The translations under genes were made by a program, and so were the position numbers. Below are positions 51,887 to 61,445 of a stretch of DNA of 64,000 nucleotides, one piece after another (the stretch's first letter is position 1; each line of letters starts with the position of its first letter). The notes beneath the pieces were generated by a model. It ran no database searches. It saw only the letters and a program-made list of their open reading frames with translations, and was not told the DNA's origin. Origin of the DNA: Deinococcus aquaedulcis (GTDB taxonomy: Bacteria; Deinococcota; Deinococci; Deinococcales; Deinococcaceae); the NCBI RefSeq assembly GCF_019693445.1, contig NZ_JAHRBL010000017.1, positions 16,387 through 80,386 of the forward strand, read 5' to 3'.

Positions 51887-52853
51887 GTGTGCGCGCCGGC
51901 CAGGAAGAGTCTGTTGGCGGGCCGTAGTGACAATGTGTGTGGAGGCTAGAGCTGGACTTCTGTTCTTTTCCGAACCTTCCAGAGCAGAACTGGACATTTC
52001 TCTGATGCCCAGCCATTTGTTTCACTTCCCGGCAGTCGGGCACTCTATGAGAAGTGCTGCAGACAGGGTCAACACGGTGGCTGGCTCAATTCGCCGAGGA
52101 AGGGCTCTCTTCCATCTGGAGCTCTGCAGGAGTGCGGCGGCGAGGGCCTGGAAAGCAACGCCGCAGCGGGCTGCAGCGGATCGAGCACTCTTGTCTCAAG
52201 GACCGCATCCACAGCCTTGAACACTGGCCGCACCATTGAAGAGATGGGTTCCACTAAGAACGCCCATCACGCGGCGGTGAACCGGGTGGCAAGATCTACG
52301 CCAAAATCCACTGAGTGCCTGCTCGCAAGGGGTCGGGTTGGCTTGGTGCAGGGCCAGCATTCTTAAGCTCTGCTCTCCATGCGAGTCAGCTGCAGAGACA
52401 TGCTCCACTCACTTGCCAAAGGACACTTCAGGGAAACGGTTCATAGCTGCTCGCCCGCAACTCGTCATGTTCCGTTCTCATCCTCTGTCACCTTGGGCCG
52501 TACCTCGGCAGGCACTAGAAAAAGCCCCTGTGACACCCCACTTTTCAGGCAGCACTAAACCATGAAGTTCATAAAGTCAACCTCATCTGACCTGAAACTC
52601 ACTTTCGGCCGTCCCACAATAAAAGACGACAAAATTGATCGTTTTGGTGCATGAAAACTTGACATTTGAACATTTCAAGCGGCGTTTCTGAGCACCGAAG
52701 AATGGTCTCTCATGTTTGGACCATCGTGCGCTGACTATCATTCGTGACGTTCCTACAGCTGATCGACCTCAATGCTTCTGTCCAGGCGCACGTTTTCTGC
52801 CTCTGGGGCGGACATGGCTGTGCGAGGCCGAGGAATACCCCAGGAGGTTCACC
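51887..52853. other. Nearly 1 kb without a recognised gene between the two proteases
   Basis: Lower in GC than its surroundings. A short frame near 52054-52150 (RWLAQFAEEGLSS) faintly resembles the N-terminal HTH of IS630-type transposases and may be a remnant. GGCCAGCATTCTT at 52353 occurs also at 39435. TTGACATTTGAA near 52668 carries a CTTGA/TCAAG inverted repeat and could be a promoter about 190 bp before the protease. None is strong. Confidence 0.35.
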
Positions 52854-54065
52854 ATGAACGCACGTCTTGCTAGCTCTGCCCTTGCGCTCACCCTTCTCCT
52901 CGCCGCGTGCGGGACCAGCACGACCACCCCCCAGGCTGCTGAACCGGCAGCCAATGCAGGCGCGCCCGTGCTGGGCACCAGCAACCCCGAGGCTATTCCT
53001 GGTCAGTACATCGTGGTCTTCAAGGACGACGCGGCCAGCGACCTCACCGCCCAGGACGCCAACGGTCTGATCCAGAGCCTGAATCTGGATCCCCAGGGCG
53101 TGAGTGTTCAGCACGTGTACGGCGCCGCCCTGAACGGCTTTGCCGCCAAGCTGAGCGCGCAGAACCTGCAGGCCCTGCGCCAGGACCCCCGCGTCAAGTA
53201 CATCGAGCAGGACGGCATGATGCACGCCACCGCCACCCAGAGCGGCGCCACCTGGGGCCTGGACCGCATTGATCAGCGCAGCCTGCCGCTGAACGGCAGC
53301 TACGTGTACAACTACACGGGCAGCGGCATCCGCGCTTACATCATTGACACCGGCATCAACACGGCGCACAGCAACTTCGGCGGGCGCGCGGTGTGGGGGA
53401 CGAACACCACCGGCGACGGCAACAACTCGGACTGCCAGGGGCACGGCACGCACGTGGCCGGCACCGTGGGCAGCGCCACCTGGGGCGTGGCCAAGGGCGT
53501 GCAGCTGGTGGCCGTGAAGGTGCTCAACTGCCAGGGCTCCGGCAGCAACTCCGGCGTCATTGCCGGCGTCAACTGGGCTGTTAACAACAAGGGCACCAGC
53601 AAGGCGGTCGCCAACATGAGCCTCGGCGGTGGCTACAGCCAGGCTGTCAATGACGCTGTGAACAGCGCCGCCAGCAAGAACCTCGTGATGGTGGTGGCTG
53701 CGGGCAACGAAAACCAGAATGCCTGCAACGTTTCGCCCGCCAGCGCCGCCAGCGCCATCACCGTGGGCAGCACCACGAACACGGACGCCCGCAGCAGCTT
53801 CTCGAACTATGGCAGCTGCGTGGACCTCTTTGCGCCCGGCAGCAACATCACCTCCACCTGGATCGGCTCCACCAGCGCCACCAACACCATCTCCGGCACC
53901 TCCATGGCCTCGCCCCACGTGGCCGGCGCCGCCGTGCTGAAACTGGCGGCCGGCAGCAGCACCACCAGCGGCGTGACCAGCGCGATCATCACCAGCTCGA
54001 CCACCGGCAAGGTGACGAACGCCGGCACTGGCAGCCCCAACCGCCTGCTGTACACCGGCAACTAA
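52854..54065 (+). CDS. S8 subtilisin/proteinase K-like protease, lipoprotein (paralogue)
   Basis: 403 residues, parallel to the previous protease. LLLAAC is the lipobox; the I9 propeptide begins PGQYIVVFKDDAA. Catalytic Asp is in YIIDTGINTAHSNFGG, His in GHGTHVAGTVG, Ser in SGTSMASPHVAGAA. DRIDQRSLPLNGSYVYN matches its neighbour nearly residue for residue, so a tandem duplication is clear. Four cysteines in the catalytic domain (for example in NNSDCQGHG and VLNCQGSG) are conserved between the copies and may form disulfides. Confidence 0.94.
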   Translation: MNARLASSALALTLLLAACGTSTTTPQAAEPAANAGAPVLGTSNPEAIPGQYIVVFKDDAASDLTAQDANGLIQSLNLDPQGVSVQHVYGAALNGFAAKLSAQNLQALRQDPRVKYIEQDGMMHATATQSGATWGLDRIDQRSLPLNGSYVYNYTGSGIRAYIIDTGINTAHSNFGGRAVWGTNTTGDGNNSDCQGHGTHVAGTVGSATWGVAKGVQLVAVKVLNCQGSGSNSGVIAGVNWAVNNKGTSKAVANMSLGGGYSQAVNDAVNSAASKNLVMVVAAGNENQNACNVSPASAASAITVGSTTNTDARSSFSNYGSCVDLFAPGSNITSTWIGSTSATNTISGTSMASPHVAGAAVLKLAAGSSTTSGVTSAIITSSTTGKVTNAGTGSPNRLLYTGN

Positions 54066-54386
54066 AGCTCGCCCTTCCATGGTCCCCGGCCCCTGTGGCT
54101 GGGGGCCATTGTTCTGGGAACAGACACTGGAATCATGTACCCTTGGGCCAACGTGAGAGGGCTGTGCACTGAAGACCAGGGCTGCCGCTGTGTAGCGCCC
54201 CGGGGGTGGTCACGCCGGCGGCTGGGGCCCAATGGGCGCGGGCGTGCCGTGGCCAACGCCATTGCCTGCGCGCTGCATGCGTGGTGGTGTGCACACCTGG
54301 GCCGGCCCATGCGCGCGGGCGCCGCGCGGCCCTGAGCCGCCCCAAAGAAGAAAGCCCCCACCCCCCAACCCAAAAGGAGAATGCCC
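54066..54386. other. Protease-kynureninase gap with hairpin
   Basis: GGCCCC / GGGGCC (54088-54107) forms a small hairpin that may end the protease transcript; the T run is poor. The rest is very GC-rich. No clear kynU promoter or tryptophan-responsive element was identified. Confidence 0.45.
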
Positions 54387-55637
54387 ATGCCCACCCAGAC
54401 GGCCCTGGCCGACCTGACGACCCTGCCCGTTCCCGCCGATGTGCTGGCCCTGGACGCCAGCGACCCCCTGGCCCACAAGCGCGACGAGTTTCTGCTGCCA
54501 GACGGCGTGATTTACCTGGATGGCAACAGCCTGGGGGCCCTGAGCCGCCGGGTGGTTCAGCGGGTGCGCCACGTCACGGAAGAAGAGTGGGGCCGCGCCC
54601 TGATCGGCTCATGGACCTCGGGCGCGCAGGAGGGGCGCGACTGGATGGCCCTGCCTGACCGCGTGGCGGCCAAGATTGCCCGGCTGATCGGCGCACAGCC
54701 CGACGAGGTGGCGGTGGGCGACAGCACCAGCGTCAACACCTTTAAGGTGCTGGCGGCAGCCCTGGGCGTGGCGGGCCCCGAGCGGCGTGTGATTCTGACC
54801 GACGCTGACAATTTCCCCACCGACCTGTACGTGGCGCAGGGCTTAACGGCATTGCTGGGTGGCGGCTACGAGCTGCGCCGGGTGCCAGCCGACGAGGTGG
54901 CCGCCCACCTGCGCCCGGACGTGGCGGCCGTGCTGCTGACCCAGGTGGACTACCGCACCGGGCGTTGCCTGGACCTCGCGGCGATCAGCGCGCAGGCCCG
55001 GGCTGCCGGGGTGCTCACCGTCTGGGATCTGGCGCACTCGGCGGGGGCCTTTCCCGTGGATCTGAACGGTGCAGGGGCTGACTTTGCGGTGGGCTGCGGG
55101 TACAAGTACCTGAATGGCGGCCCCGGCGCGCCGGCCTTCTTGTTCGCGGCGCAGCGCTGGCATGCGGCGGCGCCGGTGGCCCTGAGCGGCTGGATGGGCC
55201 ACGCCGACCCCTTTGAAATGGCCCGCGACTACGTGCCCGCGCCCGGCGCCCGCCGTTTCGTGACCGGCACGCCGATGGTGCTGAGCCTCAGTGCCCTGGA
55301 CGCAGCCCTGGACGCCTTTGCCGACGTGGACTTGCACGCGCTGCGCACCAAGTCCCTGGCCCTGACCGACACGTTCATGGCCCTGCTGGACCCGGTGGCC
55401 GAGCGCCTTGCCCTGACTCTGGTGACGCCGCGCGACCCTGCCCAGCGTGGGTCGCAGGTCAGCTACCGCCACCCCCAGGCGCGCGAGGTGATGACCGAGC
55501 TGATCGCGGCCGGCCTTGTGGGCGATTTCCGCACCCCGGACATCCTGCGCTTTGGCTTTACCCCGCTGTACCACTCGTTTGCCGACGTGTACCGCGCGGC
55601 GCGTGGCGTTCAGGCAATTCTGGAGGCCCGGGCATGA
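54387..55637 (+). CDS. kynU: Kynureninase
   Basis: 416 residues, PLP enzyme that splits kynurenine to anthranilate and alanine. IYLDGNSLGALSRR and WDLAHSAGAFPVDLNG with GCGYKYLNGGPGAPAF (PLP lysine) are diagnostic. ATG 54387 is taken because the AGGAG site (54375-54379) is 7 nt from it but only 1 nt from the in-frame ATG at 54381. Its stop overlaps the kynA start (ATGA), so the two kynurenine enzymes are coupled. Confidence 0.96.
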   Translation: MPTQTALADLTTLPVPADVLALDASDPLAHKRDEFLLPDGVIYLDGNSLGALSRRVVQRVRHVTEEEWGRALIGSWTSGAQEGRDWMALPDRVAAKIARLIGAQPDEVAVGDSTSVNTFKVLAAALGVAGPERRVILTDADNFPTDLYVAQGLTALLGGGYELRRVPADEVAAHLRPDVAAVLLTQVDYRTGRCLDLAAISAQARAAGVLTVWDLAHSAGAFPVDLNGAGADFAVGCGYKYLNGGPGAPAFLFAAQRWHAAAPVALSGWMGHADPFEMARDYVPAPGARRFVTGTPMVLSLSALDAALDAFADVDLHALRTKSLALTDTFMALLDPVAERLALTLVTPRDPAQRGSQVSYRHPQAREVMTELIAAGLVGDFRTPDILRFGFTPLYHSFADVYRAARGVQAILEARA

Positions 55638-56476
55638 GCCGCCCCGAGCATCATCCCGACGCCCCCGAGCAGGCCTACACCGACTTTACCCGTAGCCTCA
55701 GCTACGGCGATTACCTGCAACTGGACACCCTGAAAAGTGCCCACCGCCCCGTGACCGAAGCCCACGACGAACATCTGTTCATCGCCGTGCACCATGTCAG
55801 CGAGGTGTGGCTGGAACTGATCATCCGCGAACTGCGCGCGGCGATGGCCCAGCTGGAGGCCGGGATTACCGACGCGCCCCTCAAGGGCCTGACCCGCGTG
55901 GTCCGCGCCCAGGAGCAGCTGACCAACGCCTGGGAAGTGCTGAAAACCATGACCCCGGCGGATTACCTGCAGTTTCGCCACGCCTTCGGGCAGGCCTCTG
56001 GCTTTCAGAGTGCCGCCTACCGCATGGTGGAATTCCTGCTGGGCAACCGCTTTGAAGCCCTGCTGCGCCCCCATGAGCACCGCCCCGACCTGCACGGGCC
56101 GCTGCAAGCTGCCATGCAGGCCCCCAGCGTCTACGACCTGACTTTGCGGCTGGTGGCCGCACGCGGCCTCCCGATTCCGCAGGAAGTCCTGGAGCGTGAC
56201 CTGAGCCAGCCCCCGGTGCTCAATGAAGCTGTGCTTGATGCGTGGCTGAAGGTCTACCGCGACCCGGAGCGCTACTGGGACCTGTACGAGTTGGCCGAAA
56301 AGCTGCTGGACGTGGAAGACAACTTCCGCCGCTGGCGCTTTAACCACATGACCACGGTGGAGCGCACCATCGGCTTCAAGCGTGGCTCTGGGGGGACCAG
56401 CGGCGCCGCCTACCTGCGCCGCGCCCTGGAAACCGTGCTGTTCCCCGAGTTGTGGGAGATTCGGACACGGTTGTGA
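55634..56476 (+). CDS. kynA: Tryptophan 2,3-dioxygenase
   Basis: 280 residues, haem enzyme that opens the indole ring to N-formylkynurenine. SYGDYLQLDTLKSAHRP, DEHLFIAVHHVSEVWLELI, SGFQSAAYRMVEFLLGN, NHMTTVERTIGFKRGSGGT (with the haem-ligand histidine) and YLRRALETVLFPELWEIR match the TDO family. A formamidase gene (kynB) is absent here. The CRISPR array begins 45 bp after the stop. Confidence 0.96.
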   Translation: MSRPEHHPDAPEQAYTDFTRSLSYGDYLQLDTLKSAHRPVTEAHDEHLFIAVHHVSEVWLELIIRELRAAMAQLEAGITDAPLKGLTRVVRAQEQLTNAWEVLKTMTPADYLQFRHAFGQASGFQSAAYRMVEFLLGNRFEALLRPHEHRPDLHGPLQAAMQAPSVYDLTLRLVAARGLPIPQEVLERDLSQPPVLNEAVLDAWLKVYRDPERYWDLYELAEKLLDVEDNFRRWRFNHMTTVERTIGFKRGSGGTSGAAYLRRALETVLFPELWEIRTRL

Positions 56477-56521
56477 TGGGCGGTGACAGCGGCCGGGGTT
56501 GGGCGCCTCGGCCGCTGTTGA

Positions 56522-58207
56522 GTTTCAATGCTCAGCCCACTTTAAGGCGGGCCGTGACGGCGCAGGTCTCGAAGACCTCTGCCGCCTCCCAGGGGTTTCA
56601 ATCCTCAGCCACCCGAAGGCGGGCTGTGACTGACGCGGCTGGGCCGCGCGGTGACGCTGCGGGTGTTTCAATCCTCGGCCCACCCGAAGGCGGGCCGTGA
56701 CTCAGGTACTGCACAAACTCCTTCTTCTCCAGGGTGTTTCAATCCTCGGCCCACCCGAAGGCGGGCCGTGACGCCGTTCGGGGTGCCGCTCACGGAATGC
56801 ACCCAGCGGTTTCAATCCTCGGCCCACCCGAAGGCGGGCCGTGACTACCCGCCAGGGGCTGACGGTACCGGGCCCAGCTGTTTCAATCCTCGGCCCACCC
56901 GAAGGCGGGCCGTGACGGCTAGATTTGATGAGTTGACGCCAATATATACGTTTCAATCCTCGGCCCACCCGAAGGCGGGCCGTGACAATACGACCCGAGC
57001 AGTGGCACCAAGCTGGCCCACCTGCACATCTGGTTTCAATCCTCGGCCCACCCGAAGGCGGGCCGTGACACGTCCTGGGCGAGGGCGACAGAGCCGAGCA
57101 GTAGTTTCAATCCTCGGCCCACCCGAAGGCGGGCCGTGACGCGCCGCTGTCGTCGTGGGTGCCCACGTCGTTCAGTTTCAATCCTCGGCCCACCCGAAGG
57201 CGGGCCGTGACGTGGGCATTTGGGCGCGGAAACATTGGTTTGTATTGGTTTCAATCCTCGGCCCACCCGAAGGCGGGCCGTGACTGCCCCGCCTCCGGCG
57301 GCTTATCCCCCACCAGACGTTTCAATCCTCGGCCCACCCGAAGGCGGGCCGTGACGCGCGGCTCGCTGACCGGCGTGCGGCTGCTGAGCGTGTTTCAATC
57401 CTCGGCCCACCCGAAGGCGGGCCGTGACCCGTGGTGCTCTCGCAGTTTGGGGGTGAGTTTGTGTTTCAATCCTCGGCCCACCCGAAGGCGGGCCGTGACG
57501 AGGAGGCCGGTGCGCTCACAACCAACCACGTGTTTCAATCCTCGGCCCACCCGAAGGCGGGCCGTGACGCAGTTTGAGGTCCAGTTCGGGCCGTTGGAGG
57601 TGGTTTCAATCCTCGGCCCACCCGAAGGCGGGCCGTGACTGCAGGCGCGGGGGGCGTCGTACCTCGCCCGACTGTTTCAATCCTCGGCCCACCCGAAGGC
57701 GGGCCGTGACCAAGGCCCCCGGGCGCACCCGCAACTACGAGGTGTTTCAATCCTCGGCCCACCCGAAGGCGGGCCGTGACGCATGTTATAAGGCCCAACT
57801 ATGCTTTTAATCTGTTTCAATCCTCGGCCCACCCGAAGGCGGGCCGTGACTCCCGCTGTGGGCGCACCCCCCCCACTTCAACCGGTTTCAATCCTCGGCC
57901 CACCCGAAGGCGGGCCGTGACCGAGGCCCTGAAGCAGGCCGCGCAGCTGGGCGAAGTTTCAATCCTCGGCCCACCCGAAGGCGGGCCGTGACCGGAAGGT
58001 GCGCCATTGGCTGTGCGCACTCTCGGGTTTCAATCCTCGGCCCACCCGAAGGCGGGCCGTGACAGCACCGGCAAATCTGCCCTTCCGCGCGACCAATGTT
58101 TCAATCCTCGGCCCACCCGAAGGCGGGCCGTGACCGCGCAGGGCGGCGCGGCGGTTGTCCAGCTTGTCGTGTTTCAATCCTCGGCCCACCCGAAGGCGGG
58201 CCGTGAC
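56522..58207 (-). CRISPR. CRISPR array, 24 repeats of 37 bp, 23 spacers (type I-C)
   Basis: The plus-strand repeat begins GTTTCAATCC and ends GGCGGGCCGTGAC; the crRNA sense is the reverse strand and ends in ATTGAAAC, the usual type I-C form. Repeat starts run from 56522 to 58171. The first two (56522, 56595) are degenerate: five substitutions in the first, one base lost and two changed in the second. The other 22 agree. Spacers are 32-36 bp except one of 46 bp (56987-57032). Degenerate repeats at the left mark the old end; the leader and cas2 lie to the right, so new spacers enter at the right. The repeat folds into a 9-bp stem capped by TTCG. Confidence 0.98.
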
Positions 58208-58394
58208 AGTTATGGTACTCGACCCGCACCAGGACAGCGTCAAATCGTCCCTCTGCGCGAACCCTCTCTTGACCTTCCAGCTCCAGAGACTTGTTGCATT
58301 TTCAAGTTGTCATACAACCCGTCCCAGGCGCGAATCAGGAACAACGCGAACCCCCCGGCGTTTCTTGGTCGCGGAGGGTTCGCGCGGGGCAAAC
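58208..58394 (-). promoter_or_regulatory. CRISPR leader region
   Basis: Lies between cas2 and the newest repeat. GCGCGAACCCTC (58255-58266) recurs inverted as GAGGGTTCGCGC (58374-58385), and CGCGAACCCC (58345-58354) could pair with the latter to form a terminator-like stem after cas2. The exact crRNA promoter was not identified. Confidence 0.6.
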
Positions 58395-58688
58395 CTACAG
58401 AATCAGGGGATCGGAGAAATTCACGTACCGGTCTCGCCCGTACGCTTCGACAAATTTGTCGCGCGGCTGGCGCAGGCGGTACAGCCGAATGCTGTCCTCG
58501 GTAGGGTCTATCTCGGCCAGCAGGCGCTCGCGGAGGGTTAGGAGTTGCACGTCGGTCACGCTGACCTCAAAGACGCTGTTCTGCACCCGCTGCCCGTGCG
58601 AGGTGCAGACTTTCGCCACCCGGCGCAGGCGGCGGCGCCCGGCGGACGTTTCCGTATTCACGTCGTAGCACACCAGAAAATCCAGCAT
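58395..58688 (-). CDS. cas2: CRISPR-associated protein Cas2
   Basis: 97 residues of ferredoxin-like fold. It starts [12 protein letters not shown], with the catalytic-type aspartate of Cas2 (YDVN) at the end of strand 1, followed by RLRRVAKVCTSHGQRVQNSVFE, the family signature. Cas2 forms the Cas1-Cas2 integrase complex. Its ATG overlaps the cas1 stop by one base (TGATG). The array follows. Confidence 0.95.
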   Translation of the reverse strand: MLDFLVCYDVNTETSAGRRRLRRVAKVCTSHGQRVQNSVFEVSVTDVQLLTLRERLLAEIDPTEDSIRLYRLRQPRDKFVEAYGRDRYVNFSDPLIL

Positions 58689-59716
58689 CAGCGGTGCAGG
58701 TACGGCGGGTAGTGGGCACGGTCGCCGCGCAGGTGCTGGGCCAGCAGCCGCGCCTGTACGTGTGGCACCAGGCCCAGCGGCGTTTTCCGGGCGGTCAGGG
58801 GATGCGTCACCTCCTCCTTGCGCCGTTCAGTCAGGTGGGCCAGGATCAACTTGCGGGCCTCATCTTTAATCGTCACGGTGTTCCCCTCGTGCAGGACGAA
58901 GTCGCGCGGCGTGAGCTGCTGGCGGTTGATCAGGGTGATGATCGCCCGGTCCGCCACCACCGCCCGCAGTTCTTCCATCAGGTCCAGCGCGAGGCTGCTG
59001 CGCCCAGGCCGCAGGGCGTGCAGGAAGCCCACCTGCGGGTCCAGGCCCACACCCTGCGCGGCACTGGCGCACTCATTGGCCAGCACGGTGTACACAAAGT
59101 TGAGGGTCGCGTTGATGGCGTCCCGCGCCGGGCGGCGGGTGCGCTCGGTCAGCCAGAAAAAGTCGCGGTTGGCGCGCAGCATCAGTGGAAAAACTTCCCA
59201 GTACAGGCGCGCGGCGGTGCCCTCAATCCCGCGCACCTCGTCCACTGTCTGCGCCAGTGGGAGGCAGCCAATCTGGCCGTTGATGCCCCGGGCGGCCTCG
59301 CGCAGCAGTTCCGGGTCGTCGTTTAGCGCCTCACGCGCCGAGCGCAGCAGGGTCGTTTTCTGGTTCTGGAGCTTGCCCGCCGCGATGAACCGGGCCACCG
59401 CCAGCGTCCGGCTGGCGTCACAGGCGCAGCCGTGCTGGGCCACGCGCAGCAGCACATTGCCACTGACCGGCGTTTCTGTGCGGGCCATAAATCGGCCGTG
59501 TTCGGTCAGCCAGGTGACGGGTTTGTGCTCGCGCGCCAGGCGATGAATGAGAAAGGGCGTCAGCATGACATTCCCGAAAACCACCAGCCCTTCCAGGTGA
59601 TGCAGTGGCACCATCTGCGGCGGGCGGCCATCCACCTCAATACGGATGTTGTCGGTCTTCAGGCTGAGGTAACTGCCCTGCGTCTGGACATAAAGGGTAT
59701 TGAGCAGGTGCCTCAT
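58688..59716 (-). CDS. cas1: CRISPR-associated endonuclease Cas1, type I-C
   Basis: 342 residues. It begins [19 protein letters not shown], typical of Cas1c. Conserved LYWEVFP region, [40 protein letters not shown] (His and Asp ligands) follow the family. It integrates new spacers with Cas2 and Cas4. ATG 59716 overlaps the cas4 stop (ATGA). Confidence 0.96.
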   Translation of the reverse strand: MRHLLNTLYVQTQGSYLSLKTDNIRIEVDGRPPQMVPLHHLEGLVVFGNVMLTPFLIHRLAREHKPVTWLTEHGRFMARTETPVSGNVLLRVAQHGCACDASRTLAVARFIAAGKLQNQKTTLLRSAREALNDDPELLREAARGINGQIGCLPLAQTVDEVRGIEGTAARLYWEVFPLMLRANRDFFWLTERTRRPARDAINATLNFVYTVLANECASAAQGVGLDPQVGFLHALRPGRSSLALDLMEELRAVVADRAIITLINRQQLTPRDFVLHEGNTVTIKDEARKLILAHLTERRKEEVTHPLTARKTPLGLVPHVQARLLAQHLRGDRAHYPPYLHR

Positions 59717-60324
59717 GGGGTCCACCTCGTGTTGAAAGGGTCATAGCCCGCCGGAAAGGTGTCACGCGGCGCGAACGGTTCGCACTCATCGTAGACGCTG
59801 CAAAAGCGGCAGCGCTCATCGGCGGCGGGCGGGGGCAGCACCTGGGCGCGCAGCAACTCTCGAACGCCGTCGCGCGTGTCCAGTACGGCTTGCCGGAGCT
59901 CTGGCGTAAAGGCCACGTCGCGCCGCTTGCGGCTGGCGGCGTGATAGATAGCCCCTTCGGGAATCACCGCGCCAAACATTTCCTCTAGGCATAGGGCCTG
60001 CGCGCACAGCTGCACCTCGTCGGCCAGGCGGGGCCGCGCCTTGCCCGACTTGTATTCCACAGGGCGCAGCGACCCATCCGGGCGCAGTTCCACGACATCG
60101 GCCACCCCGGCCAGGCCGTGCCTGAGTGAGTACAGCGGCAACGCCCGCAGGGTCCGGACCTCGCCACGCTGCTCGGTTCCACCGGCGTGTACCCGCTCGT
60201 GGGTCTGGTTGCCGCGCGCCACAAAAGTGTTTTCTCCGAAAGTTTGTTCCAGCAGGTTGATACCTGCCTGCCGGGGGCAGAAGGCGTAGTGTTGCAACGC
60301 GGACAGGTTCACAGGCTCCTCCAT
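59713..60324 (-). CDS. cas4: CRISPR-associated exonuclease Cas4
   Basis: 203 residues. [16 protein letters not shown] gives the first cysteine of the Fe-S cluster, HERVHAGG and [17 protein letters not shown] form the RecB nuclease motifs, and [10 protein letters not shown] gives the last three cysteines. It trims prespacers and sets PAM choice. It is preceded by a terminator-like hairpin 18 bp upstream that separates it from cas7. Confidence 0.95.
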   Translation of the reverse strand: MEEPVNLSALQHYAFCPRQAGINLLEQTFGENTFVARGNQTHERVHAGGTEQRGEVRTLRALPLYSLRHGLAGVADVVELRPDGSLRPVEYKSGKARPRLADEVQLCAQALCLEEMFGAVIPEGAIYHAASRKRRDVAFTPELRQAVLDTRDGVRELLRAQVLPPPAADERCRFCSVYDECEPFAPRDTFPAGYDPFNTRWTP

Positions 60325-60341
60325 CGTCAGTCTCCCATTGG

Positions 60342-60394
60342 AAAAGGGCTGGTCGCCACACGGCGGCCCAGCCCCCAGAACAGTTCGCCTTATA
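60342..60394 (-). promoter_or_regulatory. Promoter-like box and attenuator hairpin ahead of cas4
   Basis: On the minus strand TATAAG (60394-60389) could be a -10. Downstream GGGCTGG / CCAGCCC (60374-60368, 60352-60346), with an inner GCCGCC/GGCG pair, is followed by TTTTCC, a terminator shape just before cas4. The 215-bp gap from cas7 (60325-60539) holds no gene. Adaptation genes may thus be controlled apart from the interference genes. Confidence 0.5.
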
Positions 60395-60539
60395 CGGGGC
60401 CCCTGTGATTCCGAAGCCTATTGGGAAGAGCGCAACTATGCTTTTCCATCGCCGTAGCCCCGCATCTTCTCGCGTTCGCTCTGCGATGCAGCTCTACGAG
60501 TCCGCTCGCCCCTCGCCTTCGGCTCACCTGAGTTCCGTA

Positions 60540-61445
60540 TTAGCCCTCAACGAGTCGGGTCAGGGTCACGCCGTTCGGCAGCGCGGCGTCGTCTACGTTG
60601 ACGTCGTAATCCGCGAACTCGCGCGGGGCCAGTTCGGCGTTCTTGCGCCCCACCCTAACGCGCCCCAGCAACTTGTGCGCGGGGGCGTTGCCCAGCTTGC
60701 TGTCGTGGCTGAAGACGTACAGCCCCCGGCAGGCCGTCAGGCCCCGGCTGGCGCTGCGGTCCAGGTCCCACATGTTCTCCAGCGCCTGCCACAGCACCTG
60801 AAGGTCCTCGGCGTTGAAGCCAGTCCCCGTTCCAGAATCATTCTGGGCAAAGCTGGGCACGTAGAAACCGTGGGCCAGATACAGGCCGTAGGGGACGAAG
60901 GCTTTGCGGCCCATCGTGCCGCTGCGGACGGTTTCATCCTCCGCGGCCTGTTTCTTGTCCGGGTTGGTCAGGGCGACGCGCGTGATAGCGAAGTCCAGAC
61001 CCAAGATGGGGTCCTGGCTGCGGGCGAAGGTGAACTGTACGGGGCCACGGACCTGCCCTGCGTTGACCTCGGTGCTCATGACGGCCCCGAAGGTGCGAAT
61101 GTCGTAGAAGTTCTGGCACATCCACTGCCGGGCCTCGCTGATGTCTTTCTGCGTGGCCTTTTTGGGGTCTTTGCCCAGGGCGCTGTATGCCCGGCCATGC
61201 TGGTTGTTCAGAATCGCGCCCTGCTGCACGTAGATCTTGAAGCGTTCTTCGGTACCGCGCAGGGCGTCCACGTAGTTGCGTACCTTGCGCTTCAAGGCCA
61301 CGTCGGTGACCAGGCCGTAGCCGGTTTCGGGGTCAATGCGCGGCAGGTTCCCGGCGTCGGGGTCGCCGTTGGGGTTGCCGTTGGTCACGTCGAACAGCAG
61401 GACGAACTCGTGGCGAACATCGGGATTCAGGTGCAGGTTACTCAT
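60540..61445 (-). CDS. cas7: Cascade backbone protein Cas7, type I-C (Csd2)
   Basis: 301 residues. It begins SNLHLNPDVRHEFVLLFDVT, with NGNPNGDPDAGNLPRIDPET, the Csd2 signature, then GLVTDVALKRKVRNYV and FYDIRTFGAVMS. Cas7 coats the crRNA spacer. AAGGAG precedes the ATG at 61445, which overlaps the end of cas8c by 8 bp. Confidence 0.96.
   Translation of the reverse strand: MSNLHLNPDVRHEFVLLFDVTNGNPNGDPDAGNLPRIDPETGYGLVTDVALKRKVRNYVDALRGTEERFKIYVQQGAILNNQHGRAYSALGKDPKKATQKDISEARQWMCQNFYDIRTFGAVMSTEVNAGQVRGPVQFTFARSQDPILGLDFAITRVALTNPDKKQAAEDETVRSGTMGRKAFVPYGLYLAHGFYVPSFAQNDSGTGTGFNAEDLQVLWQALENMWDLDRSASRGLTACRGLYVFSHDSKLGNAPAHKLLGRVRVGRKNAELAPREFADYDVNVDDAALPNGVTLTRLVEG

Noticed and set aside
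52054..52239. A possible IS630-type transposase remnant (RWLAQFAEEGLSS).
   Set aside because: Only about a dozen residues look similar, with no inverted repeats or further transposase sequence; kept only as a low-confidence remark.
56651..58020. Open frames made of repeated segments such as FQSSAHPKAGRD on the plus strand and GPPSGGPRIET on the minus strand.
   Set aside because: They are translations of CRISPR repeats and spacers, not genes.
57781..60446. A 13-bp match (CAACTATGCTTTT) between a CRISPR spacer (57781-57813) and the cas7-cas4 gap (about 60433), suggesting self-targeting.
   Set aside because: About one such match is expected by chance for 23 spacers against 64 kb on both strands, and the flanks do not match.
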